64,000 nucleotides of DNA from Thermoflexus sp. (GTDB taxonomy: Bacteria > Chloroflexota > Anaerolineae > Aggregatilineales > Aggregatilineaceae). The notes beneath the pieces are model-generated. The model searched no databases, was not told where the DNA came from, and worked only from the letters and a program-made list of their open reading frames with translations. Positions 1 through 9,609 of this stretch are shown piece after piece (within the stretch, counting starts at the first letter, position 1; every line of letters starts with the position of its first letter). A program made the position numbers and the translations under genes. Location of the stretch: assembly GCA_020724465.1 (NCBI GenBank), contig DYGX01000006.1:193603-257602 (forward strand), read 5' to 3'.

Positions 1-1650
1 CTCTACAAGTGGATGGAAGCCGCCGCCTACGCCTTGCTCGACGACGATCCACAGACGGCGGTCATCCGCGCCCGGCTCGACGAGGCGATCGACGCCGTTT
101 TGCCTGCCCAGGGCGCCGACGGGTACCTCAACACCTATTTCGGCAACGACCCGAGCCGCCGCTTCCACAACATCGCCGTCGATCACGAGCTGTACTGCGC
201 GGGGCATTTCATCCAGGCGGCCATCGCGCATCACCGCGTCACCGGCGAGCGCCGCCTGCTCGACGCCGCGATCCGCTTCGCGGATTATCTGACGACCGTC
301 TTCGGACCCGGCCTGCGCCAGGAGCCGCCCGGCCATCCGGAGATCGAGCTGGCCCTCGTCGAGCTGTACCGCGAGACGGGTGAGCGGCGCTATCTGGATC
401 TGGCCGGCTTCTTTCTGGAGCGCATCGGCATCGCGGATTTCACACGCTTCGAGGGACACGCCGTCCGCGCGGCGTACTGCGCCGCCGGCGCGACCGACTA
501 CTTCCTGGAAACAGGCGATCCGCGCTGGCGTGACGGGCTGGAGCGCCAGTGGGACGATATGGTTCGCACCAAGCTGTACGTCACCGGCGGGATCGGCGGG
601 CGCTATCGCGGCGAGTCGGTCGGCACGGCCTACGAGCTGCCCAACCAGCGCGCCTATGCCGAAACCTGCGCCGCGCTGGCGACGATTTTCTGGAACTGGC
701 GCCTGATGCAGATCGCGGGCGAGGCGCGCTACGCCGACGAGCTGGAGCGCACGCTGTACAATGGCGCGCTGGCGGGCGTCTCGCTGGACGGCACGCGCTA
801 CTTCTACGTCAATCCGCTGGCCGATCATGGCCAGGCCGAGGGCGATCCCTGGTATCCGTGGGCGCGGCGCGAGCCGTACCAGCGCCAGACCGATTTCCCT
901 TGCAACTGCTGCCCGCCCAACGTCGAGCGGTTCCTCGCCTCGCTGCCGGGGTACTTCGCCAGCACCAGCGACGACGGCCTCTGGGTCCACCTCTACGACG
1001 CGGCGCGCATCCGCTGGCGGCTGGCGGACGGCACGCCCTTCACCCTGACGCAGCACACACGCTATCCCTGGGACGGCACGATCACGCTGGCGATTGAGCC
1101 GGAGCGCGCCGCCGAGTTCACACTCTACCTGCGCATCCCGGCCTGGGCGCCCGCTGCCACCCTCACGCTGAATGGCGAACCTGCCCCCGGTGCCGCGCCG
1201 CAGCCGGGGCGCTATCTGGCGCTGCGCCGCACCTGGCAGCCCGGCGACCGCGTCTCGCTGGCGCTGGACATGCCCGTCACCCTGCTCGAAGCCGACGCAC
1301 GCGTGCCGGAGACGCGCGGCAGTGTCGCGGTGCAGCGCGGCCCGGTCATCTACTGCGCCGAAGGGGTCGACCACGGCGGGGCGGACGTGCGCTTTGCCCG
1401 GCTGGATGCCAGCACGCCGCTGGTGCCGCATTTCGAGGCGGACCTGCTCGGCGGGGTGACGGTGCTCGACGGCGCGGGGTGGTTGCTGGCGGACGAATCG
1501 CCACCCCCGGCGCTTTACCGCCCGCGCGGCCAGCGCCCGCCGGACGTGCTGCGCCCCGCCCGGCTGCGGCTGGTGCCATACTACGCCTGGGCCAATCGCG
1601 GCCCGACCTCGATGGCTGTCTGGCTGCTGCTGGACGGGAGCGGGATATGA
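1..1650 (+). CDS. GH127-family beta-L-arabinofuranosidase-like glycosidase (5' truncated)
   Basis: The reading frame is open from base 1, so the N-terminus lies outside the window and about 549 residues are visible. The HELYCAGHF motif (about residues 58-66 counted from the Met at base 13) and the downstream ETC plus CNCC cluster (bases 661-669 and 901-912) match the DUF1680/GH127 family. In that family a Glu and three Cys bind zinc and one Cys is the nucleophile that releases beta-L-arabinofuranose from plant or glycoprotein glycans. All of these residues are present, so the enzyme is probably active. No signal peptide can be judged because the start is missing. It is followed 105 bases later by a GH38 mannosidase and a URO-D-like gene on the same strand, suggesting a glycan-utilisation operon. 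The substrate assignment is by family only. Confidence 0.88.
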   Translation, partial: LYKWMEAAAYALLDDDPQTAVIRARLDEAIDAVLPAQGADGYLNTYFGNDPSRRFHNIAVDHELYCAGHFIQAAIAHHRVTGERRLLDAAIRFADYLTTVFGPGLRQEPPGHPEIELALVELYRETGERRYLDLAGFFLERIGIADFTRFEGHAVRAAYCAAGATDYFLETGDPRWRDGLERQWDDMVRTKLYVTGGIGGRYRGESVGTAYELPNQRAYAETCAALATIFWNWRLMQIAGEARYADELERTLYNGALAGVSLDGTRYFYVNPLADHGQAEGDPWYPWARREPYQRQTDFPCNCCPPNVERFLASLPGYFASTSDDGLWVHLYDAARIRWRLADGTPFTLTQHTRYPWDGTITLAIEPERAAEFTLYLRIPAWAPAATLTLNGEPAPGAAPQPGRYLALRRTWQPGDRVSLALDMPVTLLEADARVPETRGSVAVQRGPVIYCAEGVDHGGADVRFARLDASTPLVPHFEADLLGGVTVLDGAGWLLADESPPPALYRPRGQRPPDVLRPARLRLVPYYAWANRGPTSMAVWLLLDGSGI

Positions 1651-1755
1651 CAGGCACCGCGTGATCCTGTATGATGATACGTATAAACGCGTACCTTCCC
1701 GTGCCGGGACGCGCTCCCGGCCCGCGCTTGCCTTGTCGCAAGGACACAAACCACA

Positions 1756-4473
1756 ATGACACCCTATCACGCCACGCTGGTCAGCCATACCCACTGGGAC
1801 CGCGCCTGGTACGTGACCTTTCAGGAATACCGCATCCGGCTGGTGCGCCTGGTGGACCGGCTGCTCAGGTTGCTGGACGACAACTCCGATTTCCGCGTGT
1901 TCATGCTCGACGGCCAGATGAGCGTGCTCGAAGATTATCTTGAGGTCCGCCCCGAGCGCGCCGCCGCGCTGCAAGCCCACACCCGCGCCGGCCGGATCCA
2001 GGTCGGGCCGTGGTACGTGCTGGCCGACGAGTTCCTGGTCAGCCCGGAGTCACTGATCCGCAACCTGATGCGCGGGCGCAAGATGGGCGAGCCGTACGGG
2101 GGCGTGATGCCGATCGGGTACGTGCCGGACGGCTTCGGACATATCGCGCAACTCCCGCAGATTCTGCGCGGCTTCGGGCTGGATAACGCGTTCTTCTGGC
2201 GCGGGATGGGCGCCGAGGGCGACCGGCTGGGGACCGAGTTCACCTGGTGCGCGCCGGATGGCTCGTGCGTGACGGCGATCCTGATGCCCTGGGGCTATCA
2301 CAACGTCACCAACCTCGGCTATGGCATCCACTGGGGCGATGTGTCGCAGATGGCGTTCGACTGGGATCTTGCGCAGGAGAAGATCGAGCGCGCCATCGAC
2401 AAGCTGATCCCGATGGCGAACACCGACGCGCTGCTGCTGATGAACGGCATCGACCACGCTGAGGCCGAGCCGCGCATCCCGGAGATCATCCGCCGCGCCA
2501 ACGAGCGGTTGGACGGCGTCCGGATCGAGCACGGCACGCTGGCCGATCACCTGGCGCGGGTGCGCGCGTCCGGCGTCGAGCTGCCCGCCTTCGAGGGCGA
2601 GTTCCGCTGGGGCCGCTACTCCGAGATTTTGCAGGGCGTCTACTCCACGCGCATCCACCTCAAGCAGCAAAACCACGCGGGCGAGGTGCTGCTGGAGCGT
2701 TACCTGGAGCCGCTGGCGGCGCTCGCCTGGCTGTCGGGCGCGGATGTGCCCGAAGGCACCCCGGCGCTGGTGGACGAGGCGTGGCGCTGGCTGCTGCTCA
2801 ATCACCCGCACGACGACATGTACGGCAGCGGCATCGACGAGGTCCACCACGAGATGCTGTTTCGCTTCAGCCAGTCGCGCCAGATCGCCGAGGCGCTGGT
2901 GCGCGACAGCCTGCGTCAGATCGCCCGGCAGGTCGACTTCAGCGCGCAGCCCGGCACGCCGCTGCTGGCTTACAACCCGCTGGGCTGGGATCGCGACGAA
3001 GTCGTCGAAGCGGCGATCGAGTTCGACTTCGACGATCCCACGGCAGATGACTTCCAGATCGCGGACGCGCGAGGACAGATCGTCCCGCATCAGGTGATCG
3101 GTGACGAGCAGCGTTTCTGGATGGAGGTGCTCAAGCCGAACCGCAAGCGGGTGGTCCAGGTGCTGTTCCCGGCGCAGGTGCCGGGGATGGGCTATCGTGT
3201 GTTCTTCGCGCAGCCGCACGCTCCGGGCGCTGCCGCGCCTGCCACCGATCTCGCCGTCCACGAGCGGGGCGCCGAAAACAGCTTCCTGTGGTTTGAGATC
3301 GCAGACGACGGCGGCCTGACCGTCACCGACAAGCAGACCGGCGCGACCTACCCGGGCCTGCACCACTTCTTCGACGTCGAAGATGCGGGCGACGAGTACA
3401 CCTTCTGCCCGCTGCCGGAGCACAGCGAGATTGTCAGCACGGTCGGGCAGCCGGCGAGCATTACATGCGTCGCGGCGGGGCCATGCCTGGCCGCGTTCAG
3501 CATCACGCGGGAAATGCAGATCCCGGCGTCTCTCGGCGACGACCGCGCGCGCCGCTCGGCAGAGCGCGTCAGCCTGCCGGTCAAATCCGAAATTCACCTG
3601 TACGCAGGGACGCGCGGCCTTTACATTACCACCGAGATCGACAACCGGGCGCGCGACCACAAGCTGACGGTCAACTTCCCGACCGGGCTGCGGGTTGAGC
3701 ACGCGCACGTCGACGCGTCGTACATGGTCGCCGAGCGCGCCCTCGCCCTGCCCGACTCGACCGGTTGGGTTGAGGACCCCACGCCACTGATGCACCAGCG
3801 CGCCTTCACCGATCTGAGCGACGGCGCGCGCGGGCTGGCGATCCTCAATCGGGGCCTGCCCTCGGTCGAGGTGATCGCGGACGGCACGATTGCGCTGACG
3901 CTGCTGCGGGCGGTCGGGTGGCTCTCGCGCGATGACCTGTGGGTGCGGCGCATCGCGGCGGGGCCGCTGGTGCCCACCCCCGGCGCGCAATGCCTGGGCG
4001 TTTATCGCTACCAGTACGCGATCCTGCCCCACGCGGGTGACTGGCGCGCGGTCTACCCGGTGGCGTACGCCTACAACGCGCCGGTGCTGGTCCGCCGCGC
4101 CGACACGCACCCCGGCCTGGACCTGCGCGAGATGAACATCACCCGCGACGATCCGGCTCGCGTGCGGGCGATCCCCTGGCCGCGCGGCGGTCCGCTGCCG
4201 CCGGATCTGCGCGTCGTCGGGGTGGAACCGGGCGCGCTCGTCCTCAGCGCCGTGCGCCGTAGCGAGCGCGACACGCTGATCGTCCGCTGCTATAACATCA
4301 CGCGCCAGCCGGTGCACGGCACGATCCGCTGCGGGCTGCCGGCGCGCGAAGCGTATCGCACCACGCTGGCCGAGGAGCGCCTAGTGCCGCTGGCGCTCGA
4401 CGGCGGCGCCGTGACGGTCCAGGCGCGCGGCGGCGAGGTGGTGACAGTCGAGTTCGTGCCCGAAGGAGCGTAA
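1756..4473 (+). CDS. GH38 alpha-mannosidase
   Basis: A 905-residue protein with the GH38 signature. HTHWD at residues 11-15 supplies zinc-binding His and Asp. PDGFGH follows, whose Asp125 is the expected nucleophile and zinc ligand. HPHDDMYGSGIDEVHHEM near residue 350 supplies another conserved His. The C-terminal 500 residues are the beta-rich domains usual for the family. It hydrolyses alpha-mannosidic bonds, probably in the cytoplasm since no signal peptide is seen. The upstream 105 bases contain no clear promoter, so it may be cotranscribed with the GH127 gene. The next gene starts 7 bases downstream. A second, more diverged GH38 lies at 45397-48609. Confidence 0.93.
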   Translation: MTPYHATLVSHTHWDRAWYVTFQEYRIRLVRLVDRLLRLLDDNSDFRVFMLDGQMSVLEDYLEVRPERAAALQAHTRAGRIQVGPWYVLADEFLVSPESLIRNLMRGRKMGEPYGGVMPIGYVPDGFGHIAQLPQILRGFGLDNAFFWRGMGAEGDRLGTEFTWCAPDGSCVTAILMPWGYHNVTNLGYGIHWGDVSQMAFDWDLAQEKIERAIDKLIPMANTDALLLMNGIDHAEAEPRIPEIIRRANERLDGVRIEHGTLADHLARVRASGVELPAFEGEFRWGRYSEILQGVYSTRIHLKQQNHAGEVLLERYLEPLAALAWLSGADVPEGTPALVDEAWRWLLLNHPHDDMYGSGIDEVHHEMLFRFSQSRQIAEALVRDSLRQIARQVDFSAQPGTPLLAYNPLGWDRDEVVEAAIEFDFDDPTADDFQIADARGQIVPHQVIGDEQRFWMEVLKPNRKRVVQVLFPAQVPGMGYRVFFAQPHAPGAAAPATDLAVHERGAENSFLWFEIADDGGLTVTDKQTGATYPGLHHFFDVEDAGDEYTFCPLPEHSEIVSTVGQPASITCVAAGPCLAAFSITREMQIPASLGDDRARRSAERVSLPVKSEIHLYAGTRGLYITTEIDNRARDHKLTVNFPTGLRVEHAHVDASYMVAERALALPDSTGWVEDPTPLMHQRAFTDLSDGARGLAILNRGLPSVEVIADGTIALTLLRAVGWLSRDDLWVRRIAAGPLVPTPGAQCLGVYRYQYAILPHAGDWRAVYPVAYAYNAPVLVRRADTHPGLDLREMNITRDDPARVRAIPWPRGGPLPPDLRVVGVEPGALVLSAVRRSERDTLIVRCYNITRQPVHGTIRCGLPAREAYRTTLAEERLVPLALDGGAVTVQARGGEVVTVEFVPEGA

Positions 4474-4480
4474 AAAATCC

Positions 4481-5656
4481 GTGGCGGAAATGACTGCTAA
4501 ACAGCGGATGATCACGGCACTGGACGGCGGCCAGCCCGATCGCCTGCCGGTGACCACGCATCACGTCCAGCCCTACTTTCTCGACAAACACCTGGGCGGC
4601 ATGGACTATCGGGACTTCTTTACCGCGTTTGGCTTCGACCCGATCCGCTGGGTGGTGCCCTACAAGCCGGACGAGGCACGCGGCGATTACTACGACCCGA
4701 CGCAGACGGAAGTCCACCCGCTCGACCTGACCCGCCGCGTCGTGTCCGACAACTGGCGCATCGTGCCGGAGCCGCTTCCCGATCCGGAATACCGCACCAC
4801 GCGCTACCACTTCATCACACCGCGCGGCACGCTCAGCATGGTGCTCCAGGGCACCGCCTACACCGACTGGGTGGTGGAGCCGCTGATCAAGCACCCGCGC
4901 GATATCGACCTGATCGCCGACTACGCGACACACCCGCTGTGCGATGTCGAGACGGTCAACCGCGTGGCAGATGAAGCGGGCGAGGGTGCCCTGATTCGCG
5001 GGCACATCACCTATTTCGACGTCTACGGCCAGCCGGGCTGCTGGCAGGATGCGGTCGAGCTGGTGGGAACCGAGCAGCTTATTCTGGCGACCTACGACGA
5101 CCCCGAATGGGTACACGAGCTGCTGAGGATCTTGCAGGCGCGCAAGAAAACGTTCATCCGCTCGCTGAAAGGGGCGCGCTACGACGTGCTGGAGCTGGGC
5201 GGCGGCGCGGCGTCCTCAACCGTGATCTCGCCCAAAATCTTTGACGAGTTCGTCGCGCCCTACGACGCCGAGCTGATCGAGCTGGCGCACGCGGTCGGGC
5301 AGCGCATCGTCTATCACACCTGCGGCGGGATGATGCCCATTCTGGAGCGCATCGCCGACATGCAGCCGGATGCGATGGAAACGTTCACGCCGCCGGGCAT
5401 GGGCGGCGACGTGCGCCTGGCCGAGGCCAAACGGCGCATCGGCGACCGGGTGTGCATGATCGGCGGCTTCGATCAATTTCACTTTTTCGTGGCCTGCACG
5501 CCGCAGCAAACACGCGCCGAGGTGCGGCGCTGCTTTGAAGAAGCCGGGGCGGGCGGCGGCTATATCCTCTGCCCGTCCGATCACTTCTTCGACGCCGAGC
5601 CGGAACTGCTGCGCGCCTTCGTGGACGAAGCCCGGCAGTGCCGCTACGACGCATAA
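4481..5656 (+). CDS. Uroporphyrinogen decarboxylase (URO-D/MtaA) family protein
   Basis: A 391-residue URO-D-fold protein. It has HTCGG near residue 279, the His-x-Cys pair used by MtaA/MtbA-type corrinoid methyltransferases to bind zinc, and the typical GGFDQF and CPSDHFFDAEPE stretches near the C-terminus. True HemE enzymes lack this HxC pair, so a methyltransferase-like role is more likely than haem synthesis. The GTG start at 4481 is chosen because a GGAG lies 13 bases upstream, overlapping the end of the mannosidase gene; an ATG at 4490 is further from it. It sits 7 bases after GH38 and is likely cotranslated. Its substrate is unknown; a link with methylated sugars would be speculation. 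It converges with the GH31 gene 34 bases away. Confidence 0.82.
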   Translation: MAEMTAKQRMITALDGGQPDRLPVTTHHVQPYFLDKHLGGMDYRDFFTAFGFDPIRWVVPYKPDEARGDYYDPTQTEVHPLDLTRRVVSDNWRIVPEPLPDPEYRTTRYHFITPRGTLSMVLQGTAYTDWVVEPLIKHPRDIDLIADYATHPLCDVETVNRVADEAGEGALIRGHITYFDVYGQPGCWQDAVELVGTEQLILATYDDPEWVHELLRILQARKKTFIRSLKGARYDVLELGGGAASSTVISPKIFDEFVAPYDAELIELAHAVGQRIVYHTCGGMMPILERIADMQPDAMETFTPPGMGGDVRLAEAKRRIGDRVCMIGGFDQFHFFVACTPQQTRAEVRRCFEEAGAGGGYILCPSDHFFDAEPELLRAFVDEARQCRYDA

Positions 5657-5690
5657 GCGCCGCGCTGCGCCAGGCCGGGCCGCGCCCTCG

Positions 5691-8129
5691 CTACCAATGC
5701 ACTTCCAGCGCCCACGCCTCGCGGACGGACCGCTCGCCGATCTCGACCGTGAGCCGCTCGCGCTCCGCGTCCCACGTCCAGGCATCGGCAGGCAGAGCGG
5801 CCCCGTCCAGCCGGACCTCCCCCGGCTGGCGTGCAAAGCGCACCCGCACCTCAAAACTCCGCGCTTCGGGCATCCCCTCGTACCCGCCTTCGACCGGCCC
5901 GACCGACAGCGTCAGAGCCGCGTCGTCGGCGCGCAGCCGCAGCGGCAGGCGCGAAAACGCCCCGGCGCGGTAAGCCGTCGAGCGCCCGTCGTCCTCGTAC
6001 AGCGCCAGCGTGTCGACCGCCGTCGTGCCGGGCGCGTTGGGGAACAGATCGAGCACCAGACGCTCCGGCACGGGCAGCGGCGAGCGCAGCGATGGGAGCT
6101 GGCGCGGCAGGATCGTTCCCGCCCGGCTGTAGAGCGGGATCTGGTTGAACGGAGCGTGAACGGTCAGCGTGCGCGATCCGCTGAACAGCGGACCGCCGCT
6201 GCCGGCGTGAGTGCCCGGCGACAGCCAGGTCCACCAGTGCCCCGCCGGCAGGTACACGCGACGCAGCCCGCCTGATGCGGTCACCGGCGCGACCAGCAGC
6301 CGGTCGCCGAGCAAATACTCGTCCAGGTGCGTGTAAGCCGCGTCGTCGTCCGGGTAGTGCAGGTAGAGCGGGCGGCAGAGCGGCAAACCGTGCTGGTATG
6401 CGTCGGCGCCCAGGTGGTAGAAGTACGGCTGAAGGCTCATGCGCAGGTGGGTGACCTGGCGAAAGGCGTCCAGGAATTCCGGCCCGTAGGCCCACGGCTC
6501 GCGCACGTTGCCGTAGGTGCTGTGCACCCGCGCGATGGGCGAGAGCATCCCGAACTGCACCCAGCGGATGTACAGCTCCGGGTCCATCGGCATCCCCGTC
6601 TGCGGGATCTCGAAGCCGTGCATGTGCCCGCCGAGATCGTGGCTCCAGTACACCTGCCCCACGTTGCCTGCCCGCGCGGTGAACTCGACTTCGTGGGCCA
6701 GCACGCCCCAGTCGCAGACCGTATCGCCGCCGAACCCGATTGGGTAACGGTGCGCGCCCAACCCGCCGTAGCGGCTGAAGATCAGCGCGCGCTCGCCGGG
6801 GCGCCGCTCGGCAAGGTCGGTGTAAAAGAGGTGGTTGGTCCAGAGCTGGTTGTTCATGCCGGGGGTCGTGCCGTTCTGCCCATCCAGCCACAGGAAGTCC
6901 GCGCCGTCCTCGTACAACGGCCCGATCAGGTGGTCGAAAACGGCGCCTGCTTCGCGCCGGTCGCCCAGGTCGAAGGTCCACAGATCGTCGGGCGCGCCGG
7001 TCACCCGGTTGGTCGGCGTGTCGGCACCGGGCGCCGCATACGCCTCGATCTGGGCGGTGAAATCCTGCCCCAGATGGGCGGCAATGTCGGGCAGGCAGCG
7101 CGTATTCCAGGGGGCGCCGTCCAGGTGCAGGTTGAGCGTCGTGCGCACGCCCTGATCGTGCATCCAGGCCAGCGCGGCGCGCGGCTCGGGGAACAGCGCC
7201 GGATTCCAGTCGAACCCGCACCAGTGCGCCGGGTAGTGCCACTGCATATCAATGACGTACACATCGAGCGGCAGATCCAGCTCGTTGTGCCGTTCAATGC
7301 GGCGGCGCTGCTCGTCGTCGTCCACATCTGCCCAGTAGCTGTACCAGTAGCCGAACGCCCAGCGCGGGATGAGCGGGATGCGCCCGCAGAGCGTCACGAA
7401 GTCCTCGAGCGCGCGGGCATAGTCGCGCCCGTAGGCGAAGAAATACCAGTCCTGCGCGCCCGGCATGGGCGGCCCGGCCTGCCAGCCGGTCTCTGGATCG
7501 AGCCGGGCAGTGCGGCTGTCGTTCATCAGAAAGTAACCCGCGCGGCTCAGCACGCCCGGCGGATAGCGCAGCCGCTGCTCGATGATGTGGCGCGTTTCGT
7601 CGCTCAGTTCATCCCAATGCTGGCGTGCAATGCGCCCTGTCATAGGCCGCACCAGCGGGTAATCTCCGCCCTGCGTGCGGTGCAGGTCGTCGCGCACGAC
7701 AATGAGCAGCTTCCACGGGTTGTAGAGCAGATCGGCTTCGATCAGGTCTTCGTCCACCCCGGCGGGATGCACCCCACGCGCGACCAGGTCCTGATTGATG
7801 TTGTCCAGGCTGAAAAATGTACCGCCCAGGTTGGCCGCGTCCTTCATGCCGGGGTGCCACACGCCGGACATCCCCCCGGCGCGCCACTCGACCCGCAGTG
7901 TCTCCGGGCTAAAGACGTCTCCGGCGCGGTAGGTGATCGTGAAATGCTCGCCGGTCAGCACGGTCCCACTGTCCGTCTGGCGTACCTCGGCGAAGGGCTG
8001 CGCGGGCGGGCGCGTGTAGGCGCGGATCGATGGGCGATCGTCGAACGGCGCATATTGCAGGCGCAAGAGGTGCGGGGTTAGCAGGCTGAAGCGGGCGCTG
8101 CCAACCGTCACACTGTGTCGTGTAGGCAT
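5691..8129 (-). CDS. GH31-family alpha-glycosidase
   Basis: About 812 residues from the ATG at 8129. The GH31 barrel begins with PRWAFGYWYSYW and continues with LPLDVYVIDMQWH. The nucleophile region reads FLWLDGQNG (Asp416), and the acid/base region is RYPIGFGGDT (Asp469), followed by YWSHDLGGH. Family members hydrolyse alpha-glucosides, alpha-xylosides or sulfoquinovosides. The residues after the nucleophile differ from the common DMNE form, so specificity cannot be named. There is no signal peptide. Starts at 8141 (ATG directly abutting an AAGG) or 8180 (GTG) are also open; 8129 leaves about 12 bases to AAGG. It is convergent with the URO-D gene and is probably part of the same glycan-degrading region. 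Confidence 0.9.
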   Translation of the reverse strand: MPTRHSVTVGSARFSLLTPHLLRLQYAPFDDRPSIRAYTRPPAQPFAEVRQTDSGTVLTGEHFTITYRAGDVFSPETLRVEWRAGGMSGVWHPGMKDAANLGGTFFSLDNINQDLVARGVHPAGVDEDLIEADLLYNPWKLLIVVRDDLHRTQGGDYPLVRPMTGRIARQHWDELSDETRHIIEQRLRYPPGVLSRAGYFLMNDSRTARLDPETGWQAGPPMPGAQDWYFFAYGRDYARALEDFVTLCGRIPLIPRWAFGYWYSYWADVDDDEQRRRIERHNELDLPLDVYVIDMQWHYPAHWCGFDWNPALFPEPRAALAWMHDQGVRTTLNLHLDGAPWNTRCLPDIAAHLGQDFTAQIEAYAAPGADTPTNRVTGAPDDLWTFDLGDRREAGAVFDHLIGPLYEDGADFLWLDGQNGTTPGMNNQLWTNHLFYTDLAERRPGERALIFSRYGGLGAHRYPIGFGGDTVCDWGVLAHEVEFTARAGNVGQVYWSHDLGGHMHGFEIPQTGMPMDPELYIRWVQFGMLSPIARVHSTYGNVREPWAYGPEFLDAFRQVTHLRMSLQPYFYHLGADAYQHGLPLCRPLYLHYPDDDAAYTHLDEYLLGDRLLVAPVTASGGLRRVYLPAGHWWTWLSPGTHAGSGGPLFSGSRTLTVHAPFNQIPLYSRAGTILPRQLPSLRSPLPVPERLVLDLFPNAPGTTAVDTLALYEDDGRSTAYRAGAFSRLPLRLRADDAALTLSVGPVEGGYEGMPEARSFEVRVRFARQPGEVRLDGAALPADAWTWDAERERLTVEIGERSVREAWALEVHW

Positions 8130-8324
8130 CAGGTCAACCATCCTTGTGTGGTGCGAGAACGGCGCTCTCTGATGATACACGCGAGGGCGCTCCGGCGCAT
8201 ATGCGGGTCCGGGCCCCGGACAGCAAAAAAACAGCGCGTGACAGCCCCACGCAGCCCGGAACTTGCAGGCTGTACCTCGCTGTTTTTGCTGCTTTTGGTG
8301 GTTGTAGCCGATCCTGGCGGGTCT

Positions 8325-8861
8325 TTAACTCTCCGCGACGCGTACGAAGGCGTTGCGCACGATAAACAGCAGGTCCTCAAAAGCCTCGTCGCTGACCGGC
8401 GCGGCCCCGTCCGCCGCGATCGCGTCGATCTCGACCACCGTCGCGCCCTCGCGCAGCAGGGCATAGCGCACCCGGTCGGTCTGTGCCACATCCGCTGTCA
8501 CGCGCTGCGGAGCGCGGTTGCGGTCCAGCGTCAGCCCCTGAAGCTGAAGCTCGCGCAGGCGGCGGGCGGCGGCGACCTCGGCGGCGTCGTCGGTGGGGTG
8601 GACCTCGATCACGATGTACGCGATGGCCTCATCCGGCCCTTCATAGAGCAGGGTGACATGGCCGGTATTCAGCACGGTGCTGGAGCGCAGACGGACAGTC
8701 TGCCGGTCATCGCGCTCCCAGTCGTTGTACTCCAGCGGCATAAAACTGGCGAATTTGTCCGCCATGGCGCGGGGCGCGGCACCGCAGGCACTCAAGGCCA
8801 CGCTCGTCAGCAGCAGAACCGCCAGCAGCCCGGACAGCACCCACACACGCTTGGTCATCAT
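8325..8861 (-). CDS. Putative lipoprotein of unknown function
   Basis: A 178-residue protein with a textbook lipoprotein signal: MMTKR, a hydrophobic stretch of about 17 residues, then LSAC with Cys26 as the lipidation site. The mature part is acidic and mixed alpha/beta, with no family I recognise. The start at 8861 is preceded by GGGGAG at a good distance; the frame extends further upstream but only by overlapping livF. It lies 13 bases after the livF stop on the same strand, so it is the last gene of the branched-chain amino-acid transporter operon. The context suggests an outer-surface accessory, but no function can be given. Confidence 0.72.
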   Translation of the reverse strand: MMTKRVWVLSGLLAVLLLTSVALSACGAAPRAMADKFASFMPLEYNDWERDDRQTVRLRSSTVLNTGHVTLLYEGPDEAIAYIVIEVHPTDDAAEVAAARRLRELQLQGLTLDRNRAPQRVTADVAQTDRVRYALLREGATVVEIDAIAADGAAPVSDEAFEDLLFIVRNAFVRVAES

Positions 8862-8874
8862 GTCCGGCGCTCCC

Positions 8875-9588
8875 CTAATGTTCGCCCAGATACGCCGCAC
8901 GCACCATTTCGTTCTGGCGCAGTGCCTCGACCGTATCGGAGAGGATAATTTTGCCCGTTTGCAGCACGTACCCCCGATGAGCAACCGCCAGCGCCATGAG
9001 GGCGTTCTGCTCCACCAGCAGGATCGTCGTCTCGTGCTTGTTCAGGTACTCGATCACGCGGAAGATGTCGCGCACCAGCAGTGGAGCGAGGCCCATCGAC
9101 GGCTCGTCGAGCAGCAGCACGCGAGGTCGCGCCATCAGGGCGCGCCCGATCGCCAGCATCTGCTGCTCGCCACCCGAAAGCGTGCCCCCAAGCTGCTTTT
9201 GGCGCTCGCGCAGGCGCGGGAAAGTGTGGAACACAAACTCGAGATCGCTGGCGATCCCGTGCGGGTCCGTACGGGTGTAGGCGCCCATCTCCAGGTTTTC
9301 CATCACCGTCAGCCGCTGAAAAATCTTGCGCCCTTCGGGGGCCTGGACGATCCCACGCTCGACGATCTTGTGCGGCGCCAGCATGGTGATGTCTTCGTCG
9401 TCCAGCACCACCCGCCCCGCCCCGGCGCGCACGATGCCGCAGATGGTGTTGAGCGTGGTGGTCTTCCCCGCGCCGTTGCCGCCGATCAGCGTGACGATCT
9501 CACCCTGTTCGACCGTGAGCGAGATGCCTTTCAGCGCGTGGATTTTGCCGTAATAGGCGTGGAGATTTTCAACTTCCAGGAGTGCCAT
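8875..9588 (-). CDS. livF: Branched-chain amino-acid-type ABC transporter ATPase LivF
   Basis: A 237-residue ABC ATPase with Walker A GGNGAGKTT, the Q-loop region APEGRKIFQRLTV typical of LivF, signature LSGGEQQM, Walker B VLLLDEPSMGLAP and the switch His in LLVEQNA context. It energises uptake by the LivHM permease. The start at 9588 puts MALLEVENLH at the N-terminus as in homologues, with an AAGG about nine bases upstream; an ATG at 9597 is the alternative. It follows livG by about 20 bases. The substrate could be amino acids, amides or urea-like compounds, as HAAT transporters vary. Confidence 0.93.
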   Translation of the reverse strand: MALLEVENLHAYYGKIHALKGISLTVEQGEIVTLIGGNGAGKTTTLNTICGIVRAGAGRVVLDDEDITMLAPHKIVERGIVQAPEGRKIFQRLTVMENLEMGAYTRTDPHGIASDLEFVFHTFPRLRERQKQLGGTLSGGEQQMLAIGRALMARPRVLLLDEPSMGLAPLLVRDIFRVIEYLNKHETTILLVEQNALMALAVAHRGYVLQTGKIILSDTVEALRQNEMVRAAYLGEH

Positions 9589-9609
9589 CCCTGCCATCCT
9601 TCGCCTGCA

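Noticed and set aside
2050-4317. 755-codon open frame antisense to the first GH38 gene
   Set aside because: It has no family resemblance and lies fully within a well-supported gene.
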